From assembly GCA_934359185.1 (NCBI GenBank), contig CAKRLE010000012.1, positions 1-64,000 of the forward strand: DNA of 64,000 nt, written 5' to 3'. The notes beneath the pieces were generated by a model. The model searched no databases, was not told the DNA's origin, and saw nothing but the letters and a program-made list of their open reading frames with translations. This DNA is from an uncultured Lachnospira sp. GTDB taxonomy: Bacteria > Bacillota > Clostridia > Lachnospirales > Lachnospiraceae. Of this stretch, positions 1-7,309 are shown piece after piece (positions within the stretch are counted from its first letter, which is position 1; each line of letters starts with the position of its first letter). The translations under genes and the position numbers were made by a program.

Positions 1-168
1 AAGGAAGATGTAACAGAACTAAAGGAAGATGTAACGGTTCTAAAGGAAGATGTAACAGAACTAAAGGAAGATGTAACAGTTCTAAAGGAAGATGTAACGG
101 TTCTAAAGGAAGATGTATCCGAACTAAAGAATGATGTATCTGTTCTTAAGGATGATGTTATAAACATC
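1..168 (+). repeat. Eight tandem 21-bp repeats
   Basis: Units start at 1, 22, 43, 64, 85, 106, 127 and 148. Units 1 and 3 are identical, as are units 2 and 5, and the first five differ only at two or three positions (aca-gaa, acg-gtt or aca-gtt near the end). Units 6-8 decay progressively. The array probably continues upstream of the window. Each unit encodes one coiled-coil heptad, and near-identity at DNA level indicates recent expansion by slippage or unequal exchange. Confidence 0.92.
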
Positions 169-360
169 AATATAACTCTTGAGAATGAGACTAACCGCAA
201 TATACACATTATTGCAGAGGGGCACAGTGATTTAAGCCGCAAGTTTGATGAGGCATTAAAGCATGAACAGCAGTATCATGAGGAAAGAGAGCTGCTTATA
301 GTAAGGGTTAATTCAATAGAGAATGATGTACGAAAGATTAAAGAAAAGGTTGCTATGTAG
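1..360 (+). CDS. Partial protein with heptad-repeat coiled coil (3' end only)
   Basis: The frame is open from base 1 and ends at TAG 358-360, so only the last 119 residues are present. The first about 56 residues are eight tandem seven-residue units of the type K-E-D-V-T-x-L, with hydrophobic V and L in a and d-like positions, as expected of a parallel coiled coil. The remainder is mostly polar and helical (many E, K, H) without repeats. There is no membrane segment in the visible part. The family cannot be named; such repeats occur in phage-tail, surface and cytoskeleton-like proteins. The next gene starts 58 bases downstream. Confidence 0.75.
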   Translation, partial: KEDVTELKEDVTVLKEDVTELKEDVTVLKEDVTVLKEDVSELKNDVSVLKDDVININITLENETNRNIHIIAEGHSDLSRKFDEALKHEQQYHEERELLIVRVNSIENDVRKIKEKVAM

Positions 361-418
361 GGATTACATAGATATAAGTTAATACGCTATATTTTTATCT
401 GGTGGAGAGGAGATATGG

Positions 419-2263
419 ATGGCTCTGGACCAGATCCAATATGCCGCAGTGAGACATTTTAATGGACCTGCTATGATTTTAGCAGGACCAGGGAGCGGCA
501 AGACTACAGTTATAACACACAGGATATCGAGTCTTATTAAGGACAGAGGTGTTTGTCAGGATAAGATTTTGGTCATAACATTTACCAAGATGGCGGCTAT
601 TGAGATGAAAAACAGATTTTTGAAAATGGGAAATCTTTCGTCAACAGGAGTAAATTTTGGTACATTTCACGCAATATTTTTTATGATTCTTAAGAGTGTC
701 TATGGCTTTAAGGCTACAGACATTGTCAAAGTGTCACAACAATGGAAGTTCATTAAGACACAGTTTTCACTTTATAATGTAGAGATACGTGATGAGAATA
801 ATACAATTGGAGATATTATATCGGAGATAGGAAAGGTTAAATCATTAGATGATAATGCGAGAGCCGGATATATTCCTAAGAGCTGTGAGTATAAGCTGTT
901 CTTTAATATATTTGATGAATATGAAAGATGGCTTAAATTATCGCATATGGTTGATTTTGAAGATATGATGATTAAGACATATGAGCTTTTTAGCAATGAT
1001 AAGGATGAGTTGAAAAAATGGCAGGACAGGTTTGGATATATATTGATAGATGAATTTCAGGATGCATCGCCAATGCAGTTTAAGATAGTAAAGATGCTTG
1101 CTGAAGGACACAATAACATATTTGTAGTTGGAGATGATGACCAGAGTATATATGGATTCAGAGGGGCAGCACCAGCAGTTATGCAGGAATTTAAGAACTC
1201 ATATGAAGATATATCGGTTTATACACTTAATGTCAATTACAGGTCTAACGAGGCGGTTGTGGAGTCAGCGACAAAGCTTATTAATATCAATAAAGACAGA
1301 TTTTATAAGGATTTAAAAGCCTTTCATGACAGAGGATGTGAAGTTCAAAAGCTGGAATTTGATACAATTATTGAAGAAAATTCATATGTGGCGCATATTG
1401 CACAGGATGGCATCATGACAGCGATACTTACAAGAACTAATAGTGGTGCATATGATATTAAAAGATATCTTGAACATGATGGGATTGGTGTTGAAATCAA
1501 GGATGCTGATAAAGGAGATAAGCTGTTTTCACATTGGATTGCACTTGATATAGCATCATATATCAGAATTGCATGTGGAAGTAAAAGAAGAGCTGATTAT
1601 GTGCGGATAATTAATAAACCAGTACGTTTTATAAGCCGTGAGTTTTTCATATCTGAGTCAGTTGATACAGATGTTATTCTCATGAGGATGAAGCAGGGCA
1701 GACAGATAAAGCTTCATGATAATTTTTTACGTTTAATAACAGATATGCAGGTATTAAAGAGTATGACACCATATGCAGGTATTAATTATATAAGAAAGAA
1801 GATTGGATATGATTCATATATATCAGAATATTCGCATGAACATGGAGAATGCAGGGATAACCTGATAAAACTGTTAGACAGGCTGCAGGAGTCAGCAGCA
1901 GGGTATGATTCGTATAATGAATGGCTTGAATTATATAATTATGATAATAAGAAAACAGATAATGTGCAATTAAATAACACACGCAGCCAGGGGCTTTCTA
2001 AAGATACAGATAAGCAGCATAATAACGTGACAATATGCACAATGCATAGTTCAAAAGGACTGGAATATGACAGGGTTATAATAATAGATGCAAATGAGGG
2101 AATTATGCCATATAATAAGGCGATTACCAAAGCTGATATTGAGGAGGAGCGCAGGTTGTTCTATGTCGCAATGACAAGGGCAAAAGAACAGCTTATTATA
2201 TGCTCTGTCCGTGAACGATATAATAAGTGCCTTCTGCCCTCAAGATTTCTTAAAGAATTCTGA
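419..2263 (+). CDS. UvrD/PcrA-like superfamily 1 DNA helicase
   Basis: An ATP-dependent 3'-5' DNA helicase of the UvrD/Rep family. Visible motifs are Walker A GPGSGKT (residues 23-29), DEFQD (211-215), the GDDDQSIYGFRGA stretch near 238-250, NYRS, and the C-terminal SSKGLEYD and FYVAMTRAKE motifs. At 614 residues it is shorter than PcrA/UvrD (about 720) and lacks their C-terminal extension, so it may be a specialised paralogue and not the main PcrA. The start is chosen because GGTGGAGAGGAG at 401-412 lies seven bases before ATG 419; an ATG at 415 is out of frame. The gene stands alone, convergent with the DUF1292 gene. Confidence 0.9.
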   Translation: MALDQIQYAAVRHFNGPAMILAGPGSGKTTVITHRISSLIKDRGVCQDKILVITFTKMAAIEMKNRFLKMGNLSSTGVNFGTFHAIFFMILKSVYGFKATDIVKVSQQWKFIKTQFSLYNVEIRDENNTIGDIISEIGKVKSLDDNARAGYIPKSCEYKLFFNIFDEYERWLKLSHMVDFEDMMIKTYELFSNDKDELKKWQDRFGYILIDEFQDASPMQFKIVKMLAEGHNNIFVVGDDDQSIYGFRGAAPAVMQEFKNSYEDISVYTLNVNYRSNEAVVESATKLININKDRFYKDLKAFHDRGCEVQKLEFDTIIEENSYVAHIAQDGIMTAILTRTNSGAYDIKRYLEHDGIGVEIKDADKGDKLFSHWIALDIASYIRIACGSKRRADYVRIINKPVRFISREFFISESVDTDVILMRMKQGRQIKLHDNFLRLITDMQVLKSMTPYAGINYIRKKIGYDSYISEYSHEHGECRDNLIKLLDRLQESAAGYDSYNEWLELYNYDNKKTDNVQLNNTRSQGLSKDTDKQHNNVTICTMHSSKGLEYDRVIIIDANEGIMPYNKAITKADIEEERRLFYVAMTRAKEQLIICSVRERYNKCLLPSRFLKEF

Positions 2264-2268
2264 ATTGA

Positions 2269-2598
2269 TTACTCTTCTTCATCTTCCTGCTGATACAGTT
2301 CTTCATATTCCATAGCATCAAGTTCCTCATCAAATGCTTCAGAAACTATTTCATATTCCTCATCAGATTCAATGTTTTCTAATACAGGCTCATTGTCTTT
2401 AGTCTGTGAGTATCTGTATAGATAAACCTCATCATTATCTGCCGCTTCACCTTCAAGTGGTAAAAGTGCAATGTAGTTGTTATTACCTGCTGGGAATATG
2501 CGGATAATAGCACATTCACACTCAGTTCCATCATCAAGTGAGAGAGTTACAGTTGAGTATTCATTAGAATTGTTATCAATGTTAATGTCTTCAGACAT
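2269..2598 (-). CDS. DUF1292 family acidic protein
   Basis: A 109-residue, very acidic protein with a beta-rich core (residues about 14-55) typical of the DUF1292 family common in Firmicutes, followed by an E/D-rich tail. The biochemical function is unknown. The open frame extends upstream to 2700, but the start at 2598 is preferred: GGAG lies six bases before it and family similarity begins there. It ends five bases from the convergent helicase stop, leaving no room for a separate terminator. Confidence 0.8.
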   Translation of the reverse strand: MSEDINIDNNSNEYSTVTLSLDDGTECECAIIRIFPAGNNNYIALLPLEGEAADNDEVYLYRYSQTKDNEPVLENIESDEEYEIVSEAFDEELDAMEYEELYQQEDEEE

Positions 2599-2717
2599 AA
2601 TAAACTCCGTTCCTGTACTGTAATAGTACAATGTTATAATAATTGTATCAAAAGCATACAAAACCGATTTGATTTTATCAAACAGGACAGCAAAATGCAA
2701 TAATTATATAAAAATGC

Positions 2718-2746
2718 TTGAAGTTATTATAATAATGTTGTATATT
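2718..2746 (+). promoter_or_regulatory. Sigma-A type promoter for lrp-like gene
   Basis: TTGAAG at 2718-2723 and TATATT at 2741-2746 are separated by 17 bp. Transcription would begin near 2753, immediately before the hairpin at 2764-2810. Confidence 0.6.
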
Positions 2747-2763
2747 CAATGTAAAGTTAAGTC

Positions 2764-2810
2764 AAAGGGGACGATTTTCTTAGAGGGTAAGGAAGTTGTC
2801 TCCTTTTTTT
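2764..2810 (+). terminator. Leader hairpin with T-run ahead of the Lrp-like gene
   Basis: AAAGGGGAC (2764-2772) can pair with GTCTCCTTT (2798-2806), with one G-T pair and a loop of about 25 bases, and is followed by a run of seven T (2804-2810). It lies between the promoter and the start codon at 2839, so it could be an attenuator. The large loop makes it a weak terminator candidate. Confidence 0.45.
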
Positions 2811-2838
2811 ATATTAATAAATGTGAAAGAGGAAAAAT

Positions 2839-3294
2839 ATGGATAAGATTGATAAAATGTTGATAACACTGCTTCAGAAAGATGCGAGAATGCCATTGAA
2901 GGCTTTGGCGGAGAAAGTTTTTTTGTCATCACCGGCAGTTTCAGCAAGAATAGAAAGACTTGAAAAAGAACAGATTATAGAAGGATATGAGGTTAAGGTT
3001 AATCAGTTAAAGTTAGGATATCACATAACTGCATTTATTAATCTGGAAGTTGCACCAGCACAGAAACCAGAATTTTATCCATTTGTACAGGGTTGTACTA
3101 ATGTTGTTGAATGTAACTGTGTGACAGGAACGTATTCGATGCTGTTAAAAGTGATTTTTCCAAGCACAATGGAATTAGATACTTTCATAGGACAATTGCA
3201 GAAGTTTGGAAGGACAAGTACACAGATAGTATTCTCGACGCCTGTTGCACCAAGAGGTATAGATGTGAATGCACAGATACCACCAGAAGAATAG
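2839..3294 (+). CDS. Lrp/AsnC family transcriptional regulator
   Basis: A DNA-binding feast/famine regulator of 151 residues, the usual family length. Residues 1-50 form the AsnC-type helix-turn-helix (DKIDKMLITLLQKDARM, then A-V-S-A-R-I-E-R-L-E). Residues about 65-140 form the ligand-binding, oligomerising RAM domain with the G-x-Y-S-M-L-L-K strand. AGAGG at 2828-2832 precedes the ATG by six bases. It is monocistronic, with a promoter and hairpin upstream and a strong terminator downstream. The amino-acid effector cannot be read from the sequence. Confidence 0.9.
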   Translation: MDKIDKMLITLLQKDARMPLKALAEKVFLSSPAVSARIERLEKEQIIEGYEVKVNQLKLGYHITAFINLEVAPAQKPEFYPFVQGCTNVVECNCVTGTYSMLLKVIFPSTMELDTFIGQLQKFGRTSTQIVFSTPVAPRGIDVNAQIPPEE

Positions 3295-3352
3295 CATTAT
3301 AATGAAATGGGCGTATAGCCATGAGAACAGTATTTATATTATGTTTATAAAA

Positions 3353-3390
3353 AAAGGAACGCTGTCATATTGTATGGCAGGGTTCCTTTT
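3353..3390 (+). terminator. Intrinsic terminator of the Lrp-like gene
   Basis: An imperfect long hairpin: AAAAGGAAC-g-CTG-t-CAT pairs with ATG-g-CAG-g-GTTCCTTTT around a short loop. The complementary A and T tracts mean it could work in both directions. It also rules out the upstream TTG (3370) as the true start of the next gene. Confidence 0.8.
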
Positions 3391-3398
3391 GATATAAT
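3370..3398 (+). promoter_or_regulatory. Candidate promoter for the moxR operon
   Basis: TTGTAT at 3370-3375 and a perfect TATAAT at 3393-3398 are 17 bp apart. The -35 element lies inside the terminator hairpin of the preceding gene. Transcription would start near 3405, about 60 bases before the ATG. Confidence 0.5.
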
Positions 3399-3465
3399 CG
3401 GAAAAGATAATTATAATAGATGTAAGATGTATATCATACATCATATTAAAGAAACGAGGAATAAT

Positions 3466-4422
3466 ATGGCAGAGATATTTAAGTATCAGGATAAGGCAAA
3501 GCTTATAAAAGATAATGTGTGTAAGGTTATTGTGGGTAAAGATGATGTTGTGGAATTAATTCTCACAGCTGTAATTGCCGGTGGACATGTTCTTTTGGAG
3601 GATGTTCCGGGAACAGGTAAGACAATGACAGCCAAGGCATTTTCTAAGTCAGTTAATGCAGAATTTAACAGAATACAGTTCACACCTGATTTACTTCCAT
3701 CAGATGTGACAGGAATTAATTATTATAACCAGAAGCAGGGCGAGTTTGTATTCAGAAAGGGTCCTGTGTTTACTAATATACTGCTGGCTGATGAGATTAA
3801 CAGGGCAACACCAAGAACACAGTCTGCGCTTCTTGAGTGTATGGAGGAAAGACAGGTTACGGTTGATGGCACAAGCACTAAGCTTGAAGCACCATTTATA
3901 GTAATAGCAACAGAGAATCCTATAGAGACTGCGGGAACATACGAACTCCCAGAAGCACAGTTAGACAGATTTCTTTTACAGTTATCATTCGGTTATCCAG
4001 ATAAGAATGAGGAGATTGAGATAATTAACAGATTTAAGGGGGAAAATCCTCTTGATACACTCTCTGCTGTATGTGATGGAAAAGAAGTCGCAGAGATGAT
4101 AAAAGAGGCGTCTAAAGTCTATGTACACCAGTCCGTGATGGGATATATTGTAGATATTGCGGATATGACAAGAAATCATGAGAATGTATCTATAGGTGTA
4201 AGTCCAAGAGGTACTCTTAATATGGTAAATGCTGTGAGGGCATATGCATATATTAAAGGACGTAATTATGTTATACCTGAGGATGTTACTGCAATTGCAC
4301 CATATGTATTTGCACACAGACTGGTATTAAAGAGAGGTGCTAAGAAGAGCGGATTAAGAAAGGCTGTTATTAATGAGATTCTCGGCAAAATACAGGTGCC
4401 AGTAGAGGAATGGGATAAGTAA
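3466..4422 (+). CDS. MoxR family AAA+ ATPase
   Basis: A 318-residue chaperone-like AAA+ ATPase. It has Walker A (VPGTGKT), Walker B (LLADEIN) with the following R-A-T-P-R-T-Q-S-A-L-L-E motif, sensor 1 (IATENP) and a C-terminal lid. Members act on or mature partner proteins, often with DUF58 proteins carrying a von Willebrand-like fold, as here. The ATG at 3466 is chosen over an upstream in-frame TTG at 3370 because CGAGGA lies just before it and the TTG falls inside a terminator stem. Its TAA shares a base with the ATG of the DUF58 gene (TAATG), which implies translational coupling. Confidence 0.92.
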   Translation: MAEIFKYQDKAKLIKDNVCKVIVGKDDVVELILTAVIAGGHVLLEDVPGTGKTMTAKAFSKSVNAEFNRIQFTPDLLPSDVTGINYYNQKQGEFVFRKGPVFTNILLADEINRATPRTQSALLECMEERQVTVDGTSTKLEAPFIVIATENPIETAGTYELPEAQLDRFLLQLSFGYPDKNEEIEIINRFKGENPLDTLSAVCDGKEVAEMIKEASKVYVHQSVMGYIVDIADMTRNHENVSIGVSPRGTLNMVNAVRAYAYIKGRNYVIPEDVTAIAPYVFAHRLVLKRGAKKSGLRKAVINEILGKIQVPVEEWDK

Positions 4423-5582
4423 TGCATATTATTTTAATGATTGCAGGGGCAGCAGCAGTATATCTGCTCCTGAAAAGGTTTTATATCAAATATTGGAAGT
4501 CTGATTTAAAGATGTCGATAAAGTTTTCCGTTCCTGACGCGGTATGCGGTGATACATTTGAACTGGTAGAGGTTGTGTCTAATGAAAAAAGGCTTCCGCT
4601 TCCGTTTATTCATCTGAAGTTTCAGGCGTCAAGCTCACTTGTATTTAAGGATGGCAGTGAGAATTCAAGGATAACAGATGCTACATACAGGGATGATGTG
4701 TTCTCCCTTTTGATGAACCAGAGAATTACAAGACGTATTCCTGTTACATGTAACCAACGTGGTGTTTATTCTGTTAATAATATTGAGATGATTTTTACAG
4801 GTCTGTTTATGGATGATATATGTGTATATAAGGCAGATAATACTGCTTCTGTCACGATATACCCTGACCCTTATTTCAGTGATGATGTAGATGTTCTGTA
4901 TTCAAGAGTTTTAGGACTCGCAGAACGTAACAGCCTTATTAATCCCGACCCCTTCGCATTCAGACAGATAAGGGAATACGATACAAGTGATCCTATGAAC
5001 ACGATTAACTGGAAAGCGTCTGCAAGAACTGGGGAACTTATGGTTAATCAGTTTAATGAGACTACGTGCCAGCAGGCATATATTCTTCTCAATCTTGAAC
5101 CGGAGGGGATGCTTGTATATGAAAGACTTGGTGAAGCCTCGATATCAATTGCGGCAGGAGTTGCAGAGACACTCCTTGAGAGTGGTATATCGGTGGGATT
5201 GATTTCAAATGGTGTTGATTATGAGACAAAACAGCCAGTTATAGTATATCCACAAGGTGAGCAGGAGCATATCAAGGACGTAGATACAGCACTGGCACAT
5301 ATTAATATTGCATGTGGCCAGGAGAATTTCATGGAGTTTATCAAAGAAAGAACGGATAACTATAACAGAACATTATTTGATGATGATGGTAGTAACAGTG
5401 CGATGTATATAATAATCTCGCAGAATACAAGACGTGAGCTGCAGATGGAACTTAATAGCCTGATAGGAAATCAGTCACAGGCTGTATTTATAGCACCACA
5501 TTTTAAAGACAAAGAAGTTGTGCTTGATGAATTTGTTGGAAATGCAGTTGAATGGGAGGTATCACACAATGCAAAGGGTTAA
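4422..5582 (+). CDS. DUF58 domain protein, membrane anchored
   Basis: A 386-residue protein with an N-terminal hydrophobic segment (residues about 2-16), a beta-rich middle and the DUF58 signature around R-Q-I-R-E-Y-D-T-S-D-P, then I-N-W-K-A-S-A-R. DUF58 proteins are regular partners of MoxR ATPases, probably as a membrane-associated complex at the cell surface. The start overlaps the moxR stop by one base, and the end overlaps the next gene's start at 5569 by 14 bases. These overlaps indicate one tightly coupled three-gene operon. Confidence 0.88.
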   Translation: MHIILMIAGAAAVYLLLKRFYIKYWKSDLKMSIKFSVPDAVCGDTFELVEVVSNEKRLPLPFIHLKFQASSSLVFKDGSENSRITDATYRDDVFSLLMNQRITRRIPVTCNQRGVYSVNNIEMIFTGLFMDDICVYKADNTASVTIYPDPYFSDDVDVLYSRVLGLAERNSLINPDPFAFRQIREYDTSDPMNTINWKASARTGELMVNQFNETTCQQAYILLNLEPEGMLVYERLGEASISIAAGVAETLLESGISVGLISNGVDYETKQPVIVYPQGEQEHIKDVDTALAHINIACGQENFMEFIKERTDNYNRTLFDDDGSNSAMYIIISQNTRRELQMELNSLIGNQSQAVFIAPHFKDKEVVLDEFVGNAVEWEVSHNAKG

Positions 5583-6882
5583 TAATGTCAGAGCCATAGC
5601 ATTTACAGAACTTTTGATGCAGTGTGTTCTTTTTCTTTCAATATGTTACACATGCTATCTTGGTATACTAAAGCTTGATCAGGCACATTTTATAGATGCT
5701 TACTGGGTTATTATTGCAGTTGTAGCTGCATTTGCTGCTAGAAAATGTATCAGGAAGTTCAGCCTGTTCGTTATTAGTAATTTACTGATTATTGCAGTTG
5801 CTGTTATAACTAGCTTGCGTGCAGGTGAGGGACAGATAACATTCAATCTGATGGAAGCCGCATTGATATGTATATATTCAACAAGTTTAAAGAACATGGA
5901 GGTTAATATATACAAAGATAATTCGATTCCTATACGTGAAGGCCAGAGTGCTGAGACAGTAAGAGAAGCGGCAATCAGGTCGCTTGTTGCAAAAGAGGCT
6001 GTCGATATATATTTTCTGTTGGTAATTGTTGTTGGATATTTTGTTGGAATGGCAGCTGGAAGCATACTGCTTATGAATATACAGGGAGTGCTCTGCATAT
6101 TATTTATTGTCCTTCAGATAATCCATAACAATCTGAAATATTTAAAGCAGGAGTATGACCTGAATGGAGAAAAAAAGGATTTTCCGGCAGAACAGATGAA
6201 ATCTGTAAGCGGTTTTGTAACGGTTATATCAGTTGTGTTTGTATCATTTGGAATGGCGGTATTCTACAGCGGATATTATGGTAATATTTTTACGTATATT
6301 GGAGCAGGATTTAAGTTTATTATAAGAATGTTCTTAAAGCTCATCATATTCCTTATGGGATTATCAGGAAGCAGTGATATGCAGCAAACAATAGAACAGA
6401 CTACAGCAGCTACTGTAGAAGAATTTGCCGTGCCTGCAGCAGATGATAATGACTTTATGGAACTTCTTGCAGAGATATTTGGAATGGTGCTTATTGCTGC
6501 GATAGTGATTGGAGTTATATACATAATTAAAGTGTATGCATCCAATTTTAACAGGGTTAAGAAGCTTGGAACAGATACGGTTGAATATGTTGCTCCAACA
6601 GAAAAGAAGGAGAGGGTATCATTGTATGGTTCTATGTCAAAGTATAAAGAAGCTAAGAGTGATAAAAATATACGGAAAATGTATAAAAAACAAGTGCTTA
6701 ACGGAATGAAGGGAAAAGCGGTTGATTCAACTCTTACACCAGGAAAGCTTACTAAGACAGCTATCACAGAGGATGATATAAAAGCATCCAGGATAACATC
6801 AATATATGAAAAAGCCAGATATTCAGACGAGTCAGTTACACAAGAAGAGTATGATAATTTTAAAAGAAATTTAAAAGAATAA
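5569..6882 (+). CDS. Multi-pass membrane protein with C-terminal DUF4129-like tail
   Basis: A 437-residue membrane protein with about seven predicted membrane segments in the first 340 residues. The cytoplasmic tail has an I-R-K-M-Y-K-K motif, then T-P-G-K and Y-E-K-A-R-Y-S-D-E-S-V-T, matching the DUF4129 pattern found beside MoxR/DUF58. The usual transglutaminase domain of such loci is not seen. GGGAGG at 5554-5559 selects ATG 5569 over an upstream in-frame start at 5518. It is the last gene of the moxR operon and its function is unknown. Confidence 0.72.
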   Translation: MQRVNNVRAIAFTELLMQCVLFLSICYTCYLGILKLDQAHFIDAYWVIIAVVAAFAARKCIRKFSLFVISNLLIIAVAVITSLRAGEGQITFNLMEAALICIYSTSLKNMEVNIYKDNSIPIREGQSAETVREAAIRSLVAKEAVDIYFLLVIVVGYFVGMAAGSILLMNIQGVLCILFIVLQIIHNNLKYLKQEYDLNGEKKDFPAEQMKSVSGFVTVISVVFVSFGMAVFYSGYYGNIFTYIGAGFKFIIRMFLKLIIFLMGLSGSSDMQQTIEQTTAATVEEFAVPAADDNDFMELLAEIFGMVLIAAIVIGVIYIIKVYASNFNRVKKLGTDTVEYVAPTEKKERVSLYGSMSKYKEAKSDKNIRKMYKKQVLNGMKGKAVDSTLTPGKLTKTAITEDDIKASRITSIYEKARYSDESVTQEEYDNFKRNLKE

Positions 6883-6892
6883 CAAATTAATA

Positions 6893-6921
6893 TTGACACA
6901 TGAAAAAGTGTGATGTATCAT
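6893..6921 (+). promoter_or_regulatory. Strong sigma-A promoter of the leuA T-box transcript
   Basis: A perfect TTGACA at 6893-6898 and TATCAT at 6916-6921 are separated by 17 bp. The predicted transcript starts near 6928, just before the T-box stem I. Confidence 0.8.
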
Positions 6922-6942
6922 ACAACCATATAATAAGTAAAA

Positions 6943-7232
6943 GCGAAGAAGAGGAATAGTAGACATCAACTGGAGTCAGAGAGCTGTCGTCTGGTGCAAG
7001 ACAGTGGAAGGGAAGTGTTGAACTCGCCTCGGAGCTGCTATCTGAAGTTATATAGATTTTATCTATCTGATTAGTAGGCGTAGCCGGAAGCCAACCGTTA
7101 TAATGGACAGAATATAAGACATGATTGTCCGTATTCAGTGAGTGCACGATTTTTCGTGAATAAGAGTGGTAACGCGTGAGATTATATATCTTTCGTCTCT
7201 TGGCATGTTATGTCATGGACGAAAGATTTTTT
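6943..7232 (+). promoter_or_regulatory. T-box riboswitch (leucine) upstream of leuA
   Basis: This fills the 427-base gap before leuA. Stem I has GAAGAGG pairing near CCTC at its base, an AGTA motif (6957-6960), AGAGAGC and GGTGCAAG apical elements, and a specifier candidate CTC (Leu) at 7023-7025 followed by G. The T-box sequence GAGTGGTAACGCG lies at 7164-7176 and a terminator hairpin at 7188-7232. Uncharged tRNA-Leu(GAG) should stabilise the antiterminator and switch leuA on. A 86-codon frame on the opposite strand here is not a gene. Confidence 0.9.
7188..7232 (+). terminator. T-box regulated terminator
   Basis: ATCTTTCGTC (7188-7197) pairs perfectly with GACGAAAGAT (7218-7227), with CATG/CATG pairing inside the loop, and is followed by a T-run to 7232. 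It is the terminator alternative of the T-box. Confidence 0.88.
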
Positions 7233-7309
7233 ATTATCCGTGTTTTTATATGTTTACATGTATTTCCTTTTACTTGTTATGTGATTATTTTATTTTTGGA
7301 GGTAAATTT

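Noticed and set aside
1..168. CRISPR-like array
   Set aside because: Repeats are direct, 21 bp, in frame and without spacers; they encode coiled-coil heptads.
2669..2863. Short plus-strand frame before the Lrp-like gene
   Set aside because: It runs through the promoter and hairpin region, lacks a ribosome site and overlaps the true gene start in another frame.
6887..7147. Open frame of 86 codons on the minus strand over the T-box
   Set aside because: It has no ribosome site, overlaps the structured leuA leader and its open length is explained by the RNA sequence on the other strand.
7188..7309. N-terminal extension of leuA from an upstream ATG
   Set aside because: The extension reads through the T-box terminator, while ATG 7310 has GGAGG at ideal spacing and matches the family N terminus.
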